Positions 1 through 9,391 of a DNA stretch of 64,000 nt are shown here, one piece after another. Both the position numbers and the translations under genes were made by a program. This DNA comes from Paraburkholderia sp. BCC1884 (GTDB taxonomy: Bacteria > Pseudomonadota > Gammaproteobacteria > Burkholderiales > Burkholderiaceae). The notes under the pieces are model-generated. The model saw only the letters and a list, made by a program, of their open reading frames with translations, had not been told where the DNA came from and did not search any database. The stretch lies in contig NZ_CAAJGL010000090.1 of the NCBI RefSeq assembly GCF_900996225.1, positions 434,001 to 498,000 on the forward strand, in the 5' to 3' direction. Each line of letters begins with the position of its first letter. Positions within the stretch are counted from its first letter, which is position 1.

Positions 1-1
1 T

Positions 2-460
2 GAGAACGGCGGTAAGTACCGCACGGCTGAAGACCTCGTGCAGATGATCGCGTCGCAATGGCCGGAAGGCGAGGGCGAACGTTTCGTCGTCTGCACCGGC
101 GGCGAACCGATGTTGCAGATCGATCAGCCGCTGGTCGACGCGCTGCATGCCGCCGGCTTTGAAATCGCCATCGAAACCAACGGCTCGCTGCCGGTGCTCG
201 AGACGATCGACTGGATTTGCGTGAGCCCGAAAGCCGACGCGCCGCTCGTCGTGACCAAGGGCAACGAACTGAAGGTCGTGATTCCGCAAGACAATCAACG
301 TCTGTCCGAGTATGCGAAGCTCGACTTCGAGTATTTCCTCGTCCAGCCGATGGACGGCCCGTCGCGCGATCTCAACACCAAACTCGCGATCGACTGGTGC
401 AAACGTCATCCGCAATGGCGCCTGTCGATGCAGACCCACAAGTATCTGAACATTCCCTGA
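2..460 (+). CDS. queE: 7-carboxy-7-deazaguanine synthase QueE (5' end outside window)
   Basis: Radical-SAM enzyme that converts 6-carboxy-tetrahydropterin to 7-carboxy-7-deazaguanine in the queuosine/preQ0 pathway. The reading frame is already open at base 2, so the N-terminus with the CxxxCxxC iron-sulfur motif lies outside the window. Visible family marks are TGGEPMLQ (SAM-binding GGE region), ETNGS and SPKAD. The GTG at 38 is internal and not a true start. It is followed 6 bases later by queD, which makes the substrate of this enzyme. Product call is well supported by motif and neighbour. Confidence 0.93.
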   Translation, partial: ENGGKYRTAEDLVQMIASQWPEGEGERFVVCTGGEPMLQIDQPLVDALHAAGFEIAIETNGSLPVLETIDWICVSPKADAPLVVTKGNELKVVIPQDNQRLSEYAKLDFEYFLVQPMDGPSRDLNTKLAIDWCKRHPQWRLSMQTHKYLNIP

Positions 461-466
461 TTTGCC

Positions 467-913
467 GTGCTGACGATTACACGAAAACTCGAATTCGACG
501 CGGGTCACCGCATCCCCGATCACCGCAGCCAGTGCCGTAATCTGCACGGGCATCGCTACGTGCTCGAAATCACGCTGCAAGGCGATCTGGTCGACACCGA
601 AGGCGCGCCCGATCGCGGCATGGTGATGGACTTCGCCGACGTGAAGTCGCTCGCCGTCGAGCATCTGGTCGACAAATGGGACCACGCATTCCTCGTCTTC
701 GAAGGTGACGCGCAAGTGCGTGGCTTTCTGGAGACCATGGCCGGTCACAAGACGGTCGTGCTCGACCGCATCCCTACCGTGGAAAATCTTGCCGCCGTCG
801 CGTTCGACATCCTCGCGAACGTCTACGACGCGCACTACGGCGTCAATCTGCGCCTGCACAAGCTGCGTCTGTTCGAGACGCCGAACTGCTGGGCCGACGT
901 AGTCCGCGACTAG
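467..913 (+). CDS. queD: 6-carboxy-5,6,7,8-tetrahydropterin synthase QueD
   Basis: PTPS/QueD-family enzyme acting on 7,8-dihydroneopterin triphosphate, the step before QueE. 148 residues, somewhat longer than the ~120 of short QueD proteins. Zinc-binding histidines sit in FDAGHR and in LHGH, with the catalytic cysteine just before in SQCRN. DHAFLV and PTVENLA are also typical of the family. The start is a GTG because no ATG or TTG fits the frame after the queE stop. Co-transcribed with queE. Confidence 0.93.
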   Translation: MLTITRKLEFDAGHRIPDHRSQCRNLHGHRYVLEITLQGDLVDTEGAPDRGMVMDFADVKSLAVEHLVDKWDHAFLVFEGDAQVRGFLETMAGHKTVVLDRIPTVENLAAVAFDILANVYDAHYGVNLRLHKLRLFETPNCWADVVRD

Positions 914-941
914 GCCTCCGGCTTACGCGCACAGCACGATA

Positions 942-965
942 GGACGTCCCCTTCCGGGGCCGTCC
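942..965 (+). terminator. candidate terminator hairpin after queED
   Basis: GGACG/CGTCC and CCCC/GGGG arms form a strong stem with one 1x1 mismatch and a 4-base loop, 28 bases after the queD stop. No clear U-run follows, so intrinsic termination is uncertain. Confidence 0.4.
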
Positions 966-1079
966 AACCCTCCCGTTATTGTCACGGTATGATCGCTCCG
1001 ATAACCACACGGAGCGAGACATGCCGGTCACCGCATTGCGCCGCAACAGGCTCACAGGCCACCGCCCGGGAGCGTGGCG

Positions 1080-1862
1080 ATGAGCACCTTCACCAATACC
1101 CTCAAGCAACGCCTGAAGGAAACCGATCCGTTATTCGGGCTGTGGCTTTCGCTCGGTAGCGACGCCGCCGCCGAGGCGCTCGCGCATGCCGGTTACGACT
1201 GGCTGCTGATCGACATGGAGCACGCACCGAACGACAGCGCCGACGTCGCCTCGCAATTGCGCGCGATTGCCGCCGCGCATCTGCCGAGCGAGCCGGTGGT
1301 GCGCGTGCCGTCCAGCGAGGGATGGCTTGTCAAACGCGTGCTGGACGCCGGCGCGCGTACGCTGATGTTCCCGAATATCGAGTCCGCCGAGGAAGCGGCG
1401 CACGCCGTGCGTCTCACGCAATATCCGACAGCGGACGCACTCGACGGTCAGCGCGGCGTCGCCGGCGTGGTGCGCGCGGCGGCCTACGGCATGCGGCGCG
1501 ACTACGTACAAACCGCCAATGCGCAGATTGCGACCATCGTGCAGATCGAGTCGGCGCGCGGCTTGCAGGAAGTGGAAAAAATCGCGGCGACGCCGGGCGT
1601 GGATTGCCTGTTCGTCGGACCGGCCGACCTGGCCGCGAGCCTCGGTCATCTCGGCGATTCGAAGCACGCCGACGTGCAGGCGGCGATGGCGCGTATCGTC
1701 AGCGCCGCGGACAAAGCCGGCATTGCTGCCGGTATTTTCGCTATGGACGTCGCGAGTGCGAAGCTGCATCGCGATGTGGGTTTTCGATTTATCGCTCTGG
1801 CCGCCGACGTCATGTGGATGTTGCGCGCAACTCGCCAGGCGTTGCAGGAGGTGAGGTCATGA
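1080..1862 (+). CDS. HpcH/HpaI-family class II aldolase
   Basis: Metal-dependent pyruvate aldolase family (2-keto-3-deoxy acid or 4-hydroxy-2-oxo acid aldolases); exact substrate cannot be told from sequence. Family marks are LLIDMEHAPND near residue 40, QIESARGLQEVEKI (metal-binding Glu region) and DCLFVGPADLAASLG (metal-binding Asp). About 260 residues, the usual family length. ATG at 1080 is preferred over the in-frame GTG at 1074 because GGGAG at 1068-1072 is then 7 bases upstream. The stop overlaps the next start (ATGA), implying translational coupling with the Sel1 protein. Confidence 0.85.
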   Translation: MSTFTNTLKQRLKETDPLFGLWLSLGSDAAAEALAHAGYDWLLIDMEHAPNDSADVASQLRAIAAAHLPSEPVVRVPSSEGWLVKRVLDAGARTLMFPNIESAEEAAHAVRLTQYPTADALDGQRGVAGVVRAAAYGMRRDYVQTANAQIATIVQIESARGLQEVEKIAATPGVDCLFVGPADLAASLGHLGDSKHADVQAAMARIVSAADKAGIAAGIFAMDVASAKLHRDVGFRFIALAADVMWMLRATRQALQEVRS

Positions 1863-2572
1863 AGGGGATGGTGCAGTGCGTCGCGGTGCGTCTGGCAGTG
1901 ACTGCGGCGTTGATGGCGAGCGTGACGATCGGTGTCTCTGCTTATGCGCAGGATCGGCCTGCCAAATCGAACGATCCGGAAACACAAACGGCGGTCGCCG
2001 ATTACAACGCCGGGAATATGGGCGCGGCGCTGGCCGAGTTTCGCAAAGCCGCTGAGCACGGCAGCCGGCTCGCCGAATTCAACTACGCGATGATGCTGCT
2101 CAACGGCGAAGGCACGACCGCCAACGTCGACGAGGGCAAGAAATGGCTGCGCAAGGCCGCCGACGCCAACATGTCACACGCTCAATACGTGTACGGCAAG
2201 ATGTATGACGACGGCGAGTTCGTCGAGCGCGATCCGACCGAAGCGCATCGATGGTTCCTCAAGGCCGCGCAGCAGGGACACGTGCAGGCGGAACTCGCGC
2301 TGGCCAACCAGTTCCTCGATGGACGCGGCACCGGGCGCGACAATAAGCAGGCGTTCGTCTGGTACAAGAAAGCGGCGGAAGGCGGCGATATGACTGCGCA
2401 ATACGTCGCCGGCTCGTTCTATGAACGCGGCGGTGATGGCGTCGAGAAGAATCTGAACGTGGCGCGCGCTTACTATGCTGCGGCAGCGGCGCAGGGCGAT
2501 CCGGCGGCGCGTCTGAAGTATCAGCAACTGAGCGCGCAATTGCGGGATCAGAAGGAAGTGAAGCCGCAGTAA
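1859..2572 (+). CDS. secreted Sel1-repeat (TPR-like) protein
   Basis: 237-residue protein with a likely signal peptide (basic start, hydrophobic core, cleavage near SAYAQ) followed by four or five Sel1-like repeats of about 36 residues. Examples are AMMLLNGEGTTANVDEGKKW, GKMYDDGEF, ANQFLDGRGTGRDNKQAF and SFYERGGDGVEKNLNVA. Such repeats form alpha-solenoid scaffolds for protein contacts; the partner is unknown. A strong AGGAGGTGAGG ribosome site lies inside the end of the aldolase gene and the start overlaps its stop. Probably exported to the periplasm. Confidence 0.85.
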   Translation: MKGMVQCVAVRLAVTAALMASVTIGVSAYAQDRPAKSNDPETQTAVADYNAGNMGAALAEFRKAAEHGSRLAEFNYAMMLLNGEGTTANVDEGKKWLRKAADANMSHAQYVYGKMYDDGEFVERDPTEAHRWFLKAAQQGHVQAELALANQFLDGRGTGRDNKQAFVWYKKAAEGGDMTAQYVAGSFYERGGDGVEKNLNVARAYYAAAAAQGDPAARLKYQQLSAQLRDQKEVKPQ

Positions 2573-2600
2573 CGCTTTTCACGCGACGGCAAACGAAAAA

Positions 2601-2628
2601 GGGGCGCACCGGATGGTGCGCCCCTTTT
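2601..2628. terminator. bidirectional intrinsic terminator (Sel1 gene / rodA)
   Basis: Perfect 10-bp stem GGGGCGCACC/GGTGCGCCCC with a GGAT loop. TTTT follows on the plus side and AAAAA precedes it on the minus side. It lies between two convergent genes and can serve both. Confidence 0.85.
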
Positions 2629-2659
2629 GCTTTTCAGAATCGTAACGCGCCTGGCGAAG

Positions 2660-3808
2660 CTAACTCTGCATCAAGCGCTTCTGTCGCGCGATGCTCATGA
2701 TCAGGCCGATCGCGACGCCCAGCGTGGTGAGTGCCGTGCCGCCATAGCTCATGAACGGCAAAGGCACGCCGACCACCGGCAGGATGCCGCTCACCATGCC
2801 GATGTTGACGAACGCGTAGGTGAAGAAGGCCATGGTCAGCGAGCCGGCCAATAATCGCCCGAATAGCGTCGCGCCATTGGCTGCGATGTAAAGTCCGCGC
2901 GCTATCAGCAGCATGTACAACGTGAGCAGCACGACGCCGCCCGCGAGGCCGAACTCCTCGGAGAACACCGCGAAAATGAAGTCGGTGTGCTTCTCGGGAA
3001 TGAATTCCAGATGCGCCTGCGTGCCCTTCAGCCAACCCTTGCCAAGCGGTCCGCCGGAACCGATCGCAATCACCGCCTGAATCGTGTGAAAGCCCTTGCC
3101 GAGTGGATCGGAGGTCGGGTCGAGCAGCGTACAGATACGGTGCTTCTGATAATCGTGCATCAGCGGCCATTGCACTTCGGGCTGGCAGATCTTGTCCTGG
3201 AACGTCGCAATGGCAGCAACCGCGATCACGCACGCGACCAGCACCGGCACGATCAGCTTGAAACTCAGGCCCGCGAAGTAGATCACGAAGAGACCCGCCG
3301 CGAACACCAGCACGGCAGTCCCAAGGTCAGGCTGCTTGGCAATCAGGCCGACCGGCACGACGAGGATCACGAAGCCGACCAGATAGTCATACCAACGCAT
3401 CACGCCTTCGCGACGCTGGTAGTACCAGGCAAGCATCAGCGGCGTGGCGATCTTCAGGATTTCCGAAGGCTGGATCACCACGCCGACATTGATCCAACGC
3501 TTTGCGCCTTTGCGCGTGAGACCGAACATCGCGACCGCTACCAGTAACGCGAGCCCGAAGGTGTAGAGCGGGACCGCGAATCGCATCAGCGTGGTGGGTG
3601 GCACGTTGGCGAGCCCCCACATCAGCACGAAGGTCAGCAGGATGTTGCGCAACTGGTCTTCCACACGGCCGGGAACATCGAGACTCGCGCTGTACAGCGT
3701 GACGATACCGACGCACAGCAGCAGAAACACGATCAATGCGAGCGGGCGATCGAAGCCCGCGAACATCTTCTTGATGCGGTCGATCCAGGCGCGCTTGTCG
3801 AATTGCAT
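2660..3808 (-). CDS. rodA: peptidoglycan glycosyltransferase RodA (MrdB)
   Basis: SEDS-family polytopic inner-membrane protein that polymerises lipid II glycan strands during side-wall elongation, with PBP2 as its transpeptidase partner. 382 residues with about ten hydrophobic segments. The conserved SEDS stretch PEKHTDFIFAVFSEE is present. The start at 3808 (MQFDKRAW) has AAGGAGA seven bases upstream and replaces a longer in-frame reading that would run into mrdA. Last gene of mreBCD-mrdA-rodA, 10 bases after mrdA. Confidence 0.95.
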   Translation of the reverse strand: MQFDKRAWIDRIKKMFAGFDRPLALIVFLLLCVGIVTLYSASLDVPGRVEDQLRNILLTFVLMWGLANVPPTTLMRFAVPLYTFGLALLVAVAMFGLTRKGAKRWINVGVVIQPSEILKIATPLMLAWYYQRREGVMRWYDYLVGFVILVVPVGLIAKQPDLGTAVLVFAAGLFVIYFAGLSFKLIVPVLVACVIAVAAIATFQDKICQPEVQWPLMHDYQKHRICTLLDPTSDPLGKGFHTIQAVIAIGSGGPLGKGWLKGTQAHLEFIPEKHTDFIFAVFSEEFGLAGGVVLLTLYMLLIARGLYIAANGATLFGRLLAGSLTMAFFTYAFVNIGMVSGILPVVGVPLPFMSYGGTALTTLGVAIGLIMSIARQKRLMQS

Positions 3809-3818
3809 GCCTTTCTCC

Positions 3819-6197
3819 TTACTCGTCGATGCCGCCGGAAACCGGCTGGCGTGGCGACGTGGCTTCAATGCCGTCGTCGCGTGACGGGGCGGCGGCGGTC
3901 GGCGCCGGTTCGCTAGCGGGACGGGGTTTATGCGGGACGCCGGATTTACGCGACGTGGAATTCTTTGCGGCGGCGGACGCGGAGGCCGGCGTGACGCCCG
4001 TGGCGGAAGCGGCCGACGGTTTCGCGGTGGCCGTCTTCGTTTTCGTTCCGGCCGGCGATGGCGCGACGACCGCCGGAGCCGACGTCGCCGCTGGCGCGGA
4101 CGCCGCCTCCGCCGCGGATGCGGCCGCTGCCGCGGAAGCCGCCGCTGCCGCCGAAGCCGCGCCGGGAATCGGCAACGCGGTGAAGCCCGCTGCGACCTTC
4201 ACCGGCTGCACGGTTTCCGCCGGCGCCGGCGCGTCGCCGACTTCCGGTGCGGAAGCGTCCTGAGTTGCCGAGGCCGCCGCTTCGATCGCCGCCGCTTGAG
4301 CGCCCGGCTTGTTCTTGCCGACGAGGTAGTAATCGAGCACCTTGCGCGCAATCGGGCCGGCGGATTCTGCACCCCAGCCGCCATTTTCGACGATGAGCGC
4401 GAGCGCGATCCTGGGATTTTCGACCGGCGCGAAGGCGATGAAGAGCGCGTGGTCGCGCAGATGTTCGGCGACCGCGTGACCCTTGTAGTTCGCACCCTGC
4501 AGGGAGTAGACCTGCGCCGTACCGGTCTTGCCGGCCGCCTGGTACTGCGCGCCGATGAACAGTTTCGACGCCGTGCCGTTGGTCACGACGCCTTCCATCG
4601 CGTGCTTGATGAAGTCGATGTCCGACTGCTTCACGGCGATCTTGTCGCTCGGATCGCGTACGACGGCGCGCGTGTCTTTCGTGATCGGATTCTCGATGTC
4701 GCGCACGAGGTGCGGCTTCATCACGACGCCGTTGTTGGCGAGCGTCGCCGTAGCGTGCGCCAATTGAAGAATGGTGAACGAGTTGTAGCCCTGGCCGATG
4801 CCGAGGCTGATCGTTTCGCCTTCATACCAGCGCTGCTGCTCGGGCTTTTTATACGCCTTGCGCTTCCATTCCGTCGACGGCAGGATGCCGCGCGCCTCGC
4901 CCGAAATGTCGATGCCGGTGATCTGGCCGAAACCCCACGGTTTCATGAAGTTGGCGATGTTGTTCACGCCGAGATCGTGCGCGAGCATGTAGAAATACGT
5001 GTCGTTCGACACCACGATCGCGCGGTTCATGTCGACCCAACCCTGACCCGAGCGCACGTCGTTGCGGAACGTGTGGCCACCGAACGTGTATGAGCCCGGA
5101 TCCTGGAAGCCCCAGCCCGGCGTGCGTTTGTGCAGCGTCAGCGCGGCGAGGGCCATGAACGGCTTGTAGGTCGAGCCCGGCGGATAGGTGCCGTGCAACG
5201 GACGGTTCAGCAACGGGTGGTCCGGCGAGTTGTTGAGGTCGTCCCAGGTCTGCTGGTCGATACCGTCGACGAACGAATTCGGGTCGAAGCTCGGTGCCGA
5301 CACGAAGGCGAGCACGTCGCCGGTGGCCGGTTCGATCGCGACCAACGCGCCGCGGCGGCCCGCGAATGCCTGCTCGGCGACCTGCTGTAAACCGATATCG
5401 AGCGACAAAACCAGGTTGTTGCCGGGCGTCGCCTGTGTGCGCGACAAGGTGCGCACCGGGCGGCCGCCTGCCGTCACTTCCACTTCTTCGAAACCGGTCT
5501 GGCCGTGCAACTCGGTCTCATAACTCTGCTCGACGCCGATCTTGCCGATATAGTCCGTGCCTTTGTAGTTGTTCGCGTCCAGACGCGGATCGTAGTGGTC
5601 CGGGTCGCTGTCGTTCTGGTCGCTGGCGTCGTCGATGCGGTCCTGATCGCGCTGCGAAATCCGCCCGATGTAGCCGATCACGTGTGCCGCAGTCGGCCCG
5701 AGCGGATATTGGCGGAACAGGCGCGCGCGCACTTCCACGCCGGGGAAACGGAAGCGCTGTGCGGTGAAGCGCGCGACTTCGTCGTCGGTCAGACGGGTGC
5801 GGATCGGCAGGCTCTCGAAGTTTTTCGAGTCTTCCTGCAGCTTCTTGAAGCGACGGCGGTCGCGAGCGTCGATCGACACCACCGTGGCCAGGCTGTCGAT
5901 CACGTTTTCGAGCGAGTCGTTCAGCTTCGAGGGCGTGATTTCCAGCGTGTAGGCCGAGTAGTTCTTGGCCAGCACCACGCCGTTACGGTCCGTAATGATG
6001 CCGCGGTTCGGCACGATCGGCGCGACGGAAATGCGGTTTTCATCGGCCTGCAGCGAGTATTTGCTGTAGTGCCACACCTGCAGATACAGGAAACGGAAGC
6101 CGATCAGCCCGAAACAGACGAACACGAACAGGCCCGCCGCCGCGACGCGCAGGCGGAACTTCGTGAGCTGTTGCTGAGTGTCCTTGAATTCGGTCAT
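3819..6197 (-). CDS. mrdA: penicillin-binding protein 2 (PBP2, elongasome transpeptidase)
   Basis: Monofunctional DD-transpeptidase of rod elongation. One N-terminal membrane anchor (about residues 15-40), a pedestal/dimerisation domain, then the transpeptidase with active-site STYK at about 342-345, SND and KTGTAQ. 792 residues against ~630 in E. coli: after about residue 645 there is a ~145-residue tail almost wholly of Ala, Ser, Pro, Thr and Lys. ATG 6197 (MTEFKDTQQQL) is taken rather than the TTG at 6209; neither has a strong ribosome site. About 145 bases separate it from mreD. Confidence 0.94.
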   Translation of the reverse strand: MTEFKDTQQQLTKFRLRVAAAGLFVFVCFGLIGFRFLYLQVWHYSKYSLQADENRISVAPIVPNRGIITDRNGVVLAKNYSAYTLEITPSKLNDSLENVIDSLATVVSIDARDRRRFKKLQEDSKNFESLPIRTRLTDDEVARFTAQRFRFPGVEVRARLFRQYPLGPTAAHVIGYIGRISQRDQDRIDDASDQNDSDPDHYDPRLDANNYKGTDYIGKIGVEQSYETELHGQTGFEEVEVTAGGRPVRTLSRTQATPGNNLVLSLDIGLQQVAEQAFAGRRGALVAIEPATGDVLAFVSAPSFDPNSFVDGIDQQTWDDLNNSPDHPLLNRPLHGTYPPGSTYKPFMALAALTLHKRTPGWGFQDPGSYTFGGHTFRNDVRSGQGWVDMNRAIVVSNDTYFYMLAHDLGVNNIANFMKPWGFGQITGIDISGEARGILPSTEWKRKAYKKPEQQRWYEGETISLGIGQGYNSFTILQLAHATATLANNGVVMKPHLVRDIENPITKDTRAVVRDPSDKIAVKQSDIDFIKHAMEGVVTNGTASKLFIGAQYQAAGKTGTAQVYSLQGANYKGHAVAEHLRDHALFIAFAPVENPRIALALIVENGGWGAESAGPIARKVLDYYLVGKNKPGAQAAAIEAAASATQDASAPEVGDAPAPAETVQPVKVAAGFTALPIPGAASAAAAASAAAAASAAEAASAPAATSAPAVVAPSPAGTKTKTATAKPSAASATGVTPASASAAAKNSTSRKSGVPHKPRPASEPAPTAAAPSRDDGIEATSPRQPVSGGIDE

Positions 6198-6342
6198 GCG
6201 ATTCTGCAAAAGGCCGGCTGACGGCCATCATGAGTGTGCGCCTAAACCGGCCGGAACCGGGAGGCATGAGGAGCGTTGCGCATCGCGCGGGCCGACGGCG
6301 CGGGTTCCATTCCGTCGGAACCGCCGGCAGGCTCGGTGCGGA

Positions 6343-6855
6343 TCAAATCGGCCGCGTATCGTCAGGATCGGCCGGGCGCCGCTGCGGCATCAACAGGAGC
6401 ACGCTGGCGATCGGCCACAGCGCGGCTTCGACGAAACCGTCGATCAGATAACCCCAGCCCGGAAACGCCGCGCCCGTCAGCAGGCGGGTCACGAACGGGA
6501 CCAGTTGCGCGACGACGAGCAGCGGCATAACCGCGAAGGTCTGCACGCCGAGCGACATCCACAGCACCCGGCGATGAATCGTGATCGCGCCATACGACAA
6601 CAACGTGTAGGCCAGTGCGTGCTCGCCGAGCAGGCTGGCGTTATGCACGTCCATCAACAAACCGAGCGAAAACGCGATGCCCATGCCGACTTTGCGCGGC
6701 TGGTGCACGTTCCAGAAGAGCAGCACGAGCGCGACGAAGTCGGGCACGCCGGCGAGGCGTCCCCACGGCATCAGATTCAGCAGGAACGCCGCGGCGAGGC
6801 TGAACGAAATGAAGTACGGATTGACCGGCTGCAGGATGTATTGCGGACGGTTCAT
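6343..6855 (-). CDS. mreD: rod shape-determining protein MreD
   Basis: Small polytopic inner-membrane protein of the elongasome, 170 residues with five or six hydrophobic segments (FSLAAAFLLNLMPW, FVALVLLFW, GIAFSLGLLMDVHN). Its start overlaps the mreC stop (ATGA), so translation is probably coupled. Identity rests on hydrophobic pattern, length and its place between mreC and mrdA. Confidence 0.93.
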   Translation of the reverse strand: MNRPQYILQPVNPYFISFSLAAAFLLNLMPWGRLAGVPDFVALVLLFWNVHQPRKVGMGIAFSLGLLMDVHNASLLGEHALAYTLLSYGAITIHRRVLWMSLGVQTFAVMPLLVVAQLVPFVTRLLTGAAFPGWGYLIDGFVEAALWPIASVLLLMPQRRPADPDDTRPI

Positions 6856-7988
6856 GGTTGTGCCCCCGGCGTGGCTTGCGGCTTCGCGGTCTTGTCGGCG
6901 GCCGGTTTTTTCTCGGTGGCGGATTTTTTCTCCGCAGCCGTCGTCGTCGCTGGCTTGGCGGGCGCTTTGTCGGCGGTTTTGCCCGTGGTCGGTTTTTGGA
7001 CCGCAGCGGGTTTCTCGGCTGCGGGCTTTTCACCCGGCTTAACCGGGGCTTTATCCGCCGCAGCCTTGGCGTCAGGCGCTTTGCCGCCCTTTTTCGCTTT
7101 GGCTTCTTTTGCTACCGTCGCGGCATCGGGCTCTTCGGGCGGGCGCGGCGGCACATTGTTCACGTAGTGCAGCACCAGCAACTGACGCGCGCCGCGCACC
7201 GGTGCGATCGGCAGGCAGATCACGCGGGCGAAGGCCGTGTCGGCTTGCTTGTCGACCCGCACGACTTTGGCGACCGGCAGCCCCGGCGGATACACGCCGT
7301 CGAGTCCGCTCGTGACGAGTTCGTCGCCGGTTTGCACGTCGGCGCTGATCGGCACGAAGCGCAGATCGAGCGTGTCGCCTTTCGGCGTACCGTAAATCAC
7401 GCTACGCAAACCGGTTCGCACGATCTGCACGGGCACGGCCTGATCTTTGTCGGTGAGCAACGTTACTTCGGCCTGCAGCGGGAACACACGCGTCACCTGG
7501 CCAATCACGCCGTCTTCGTTGACGACCGGTGAACCGTTCTGGATGCCCTGCTGCGCGCCACGGCCGATCACGACCTTCTGTGTGAACGGATCGCGCGTGT
7601 CGTACTGGATTTCGGCGGGCAGCGATTCGGTGGTCGAGCGCTGCGAGAGTTGCAGCAGCGCGCGCAAATGGGCGTTTTCCGCAGCCAGCCCAGCGGCCGT
7701 ATTGGCCTGCTGCGAAAGCTGCAGGTCTTTGGTACGCAACTTGTCGTTTTCGCTACGCAGCGTGGCGCTGGTCACGGCCAGATCGGCGGCGCCCATGAAG
7801 ATGTCGCGCGGCACGAGCGCCGCGCGTTGCAACGGATAAAGACCCGCGCCGAGCACGCCGCGAACGATTTCGAGCGTTTTGAAGCGTGCGTCGGAGATCA
7901 GCAGGGCCAGCGCCAGCAAGACAAAAAACACCAGTCGGGCGAGGGCGGAAGGGCCTTGCTTGAACAGGGGCGGCGGACTGTATTCCAT
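6852..7988 (-). CDS. mreC: rod shape-determining protein MreC
   Basis: Bitopic periplasmic scaffold that links MreB to PBP2/RodA. One transmembrane helix (about residues 18-36), a coiled coil (about 65-115: RSENDKLRTKDLQLSQQ...) and the beta-barrel MreC core (ARVICLPIAP, VVNEDGVIGQV, VTSGLDGVYPPG). 378 residues. From about residue 275 the protein carries a ~100-residue Lys/Pro/Ala-rich tail that is not part of the fold. Overlaps mreD by four bases. Confidence 0.95.
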   Translation of the reverse strand: MEYSPPPLFKQGPSALARLVFFVLLALALLISDARFKTLEIVRGVLGAGLYPLQRAALVPRDIFMGAADLAVTSATLRSENDKLRTKDLQLSQQANTAAGLAAENAHLRALLQLSQRSTTESLPAEIQYDTRDPFTQKVVIGRGAQQGIQNGSPVVNEDGVIGQVTRVFPLQAEVTLLTDKDQAVPVQIVRTGLRSVIYGTPKGDTLDLRFVPISADVQTGDELVTSGLDGVYPPGLPVAKVVRVDKQADTAFARVICLPIAPVRGARQLLVLHYVNNVPPRPPEEPDAATVAKEAKAKKGGKAPDAKAAADKAPVKPGEKPAAEKPAAVQKPTTGKTADKAPAKPATTTAAEKKSATEKKPAADKTAKPQATPGAQP

Positions 7989-8142
7989 GGTCGGCGCCGG
8001 GGGCGTGAGCGGTTGGGTGAGACGGCGGCGCGCGAGGAACGCGCGCTCAGCGTGCGGCGGCTGGTTGGCCCAGCCAATGGCAAACCGGCCCGCAAGGGGC
8101 CGTGTGCCAGATCCGCGCTACTGACATGGAGACGGGGCTCGC

Positions 8143-9186
8143 TTACTCGTACGAGAAGATGCTGCCCAGCTTGTCCATGCGTTCGAGCGCCATGCCCGAA
8201 CCGCGCACAACGCAGGTCAGCGGGTCTTCGGCGACGAGCACCGGCAAGCCGGTTTCTTCGGCGAGCAGGCGGTCCAGATCGCGCAGCAGTGCGCCACCGC
8301 CGGTGAGCATCATGCCGCGCTCGGCGATGTCCGCGCCCAGTTCCGGCGGGGTTTGTTCGAGCGCGATCTTCACCGACGACACGATCTGGTTCAGCGGATC
8401 GGTGAGGGCTTCGAGAATTTCGTTGCTGGAGATGGTGAAGCTGCGCGGAATGCCTTCCGACAGATTGCGACCCTTCACTTCCATTTCCTTGACTTCGGAA
8501 CCCGGGAAGGCGGAGCCGATTTCCTTCTTGATGGCTTCGGCGGTTTGCTCGCCGATCAGCATGCCGTAGTTGCGGCGGATGTAGTTGACGATCGCTTCGT
8601 CGAACTTGTCGCCACCAACCCGCACCGAGCCCTTATACACGATGCCGCCCAGCGAGATCACGCCGACTTCGGTCGTGCCGCCGCCGATGTCGACGACCAT
8701 CGAGCCCGTGGCTTCCGACACCGGCAGGCCGGCACCGATGGCCGCAGCCATGGGTTCTTCAATGAGATAGACCTGCGAAGCGCCCGCACCGTGCGCGGCT
8801 TCCTTGATGGCGCGACGTTCGACCTGGGTCGAACCGCACGGCACGCAGATGATGATGCGCGGCGACGGCGAGAACATGCGCGATTCGTGAGCTGTCTTGA
8901 TGAACTGCTTGATCATCTGCTCGGTGACGGTGAAGTCGGCGATCACGCCGTCTTTCATCGGGCGGATCGCCTCGATGTTGCCCGGCACCTTGCCAAGCAT
9001 CTGCTTGGCTTCCTTGCCGACTGCCTGAATGGTTTTCTTGCCGTTGGGACCGCCTTCCTGGCGGATCGAAACCACCGACGGTTCATCGAGAACGATTCCC
9101 TTGCCACGCATGTAGATGAGCGTGTTGGCTGTGCCGAGGTCAATCGCCAGATCGTTGGAGAAGTAGCTGCGCAAAAAACCGAACAT
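8143..9186 (-). CDS. mreB: rod shape-determining actin homologue MreB
   Basis: Cytoskeletal ATPase that directs lateral wall synthesis. 347 residues, full length. Actin-type motifs are present: DLGTANTLIY (phosphate 1), DIGGGTTEVGVI (phosphate 2) and TGGGALLRDLD (adenosine). First gene of the elongasome operon, 154 bases ahead of mreC. Very highly conserved, so the call is secure. Confidence 0.98.
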   Translation of the reverse strand: MFGFLRSYFSNDLAIDLGTANTLIYMRGKGIVLDEPSVVSIRQEGGPNGKKTIQAVGKEAKQMLGKVPGNIEAIRPMKDGVIADFTVTEQMIKQFIKTAHESRMFSPSPRIIICVPCGSTQVERRAIKEAAHGAGASQVYLIEEPMAAAIGAGLPVSEATGSMVVDIGGGTTEVGVISLGGIVYKGSVRVGGDKFDEAIVNYIRRNYGMLIGEQTAEAIKKEIGSAFPGSEVKEMEVKGRNLSEGIPRSFTISSNEILEALTDPLNQIVSSVKIALEQTPPELGADIAERGMMLTGGGALLRDLDRLLAEETGLPVLVAEDPLTCVVRGSGMALERMDKLGSIFSYE

Positions 9187-9303
9187 TCAAAATCCTGTCT
9201 CGCTTGGGGCCGGGCCTCGCAATGTATGCGCAGGGCGGCAGCGGAAAAAATAACAGCCTCAGCCGGGCGGAAACGGCGCCACTGGAACTTGAAGCTGCGA
9301 GGG

Positions 9304-9331
9304 AGTCTACCGGAGGCCGTTGCAAGGCCAA
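9304..9331 (-). promoter_or_regulatory. candidate sigma-70 promoter for mreB
   Basis: Read on the minus strand: TTGGCC, a 16-base spacer, then TAGACT, about 120 bases before the mreB start. A moderate match only. Confidence 0.35.
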
Positions 9332-9391
9332 GTCAGAAAATCCGAACGATCTTTGGAAATTGTTCGAAAGGCCTTGGTAAGTCGGTCCGGG

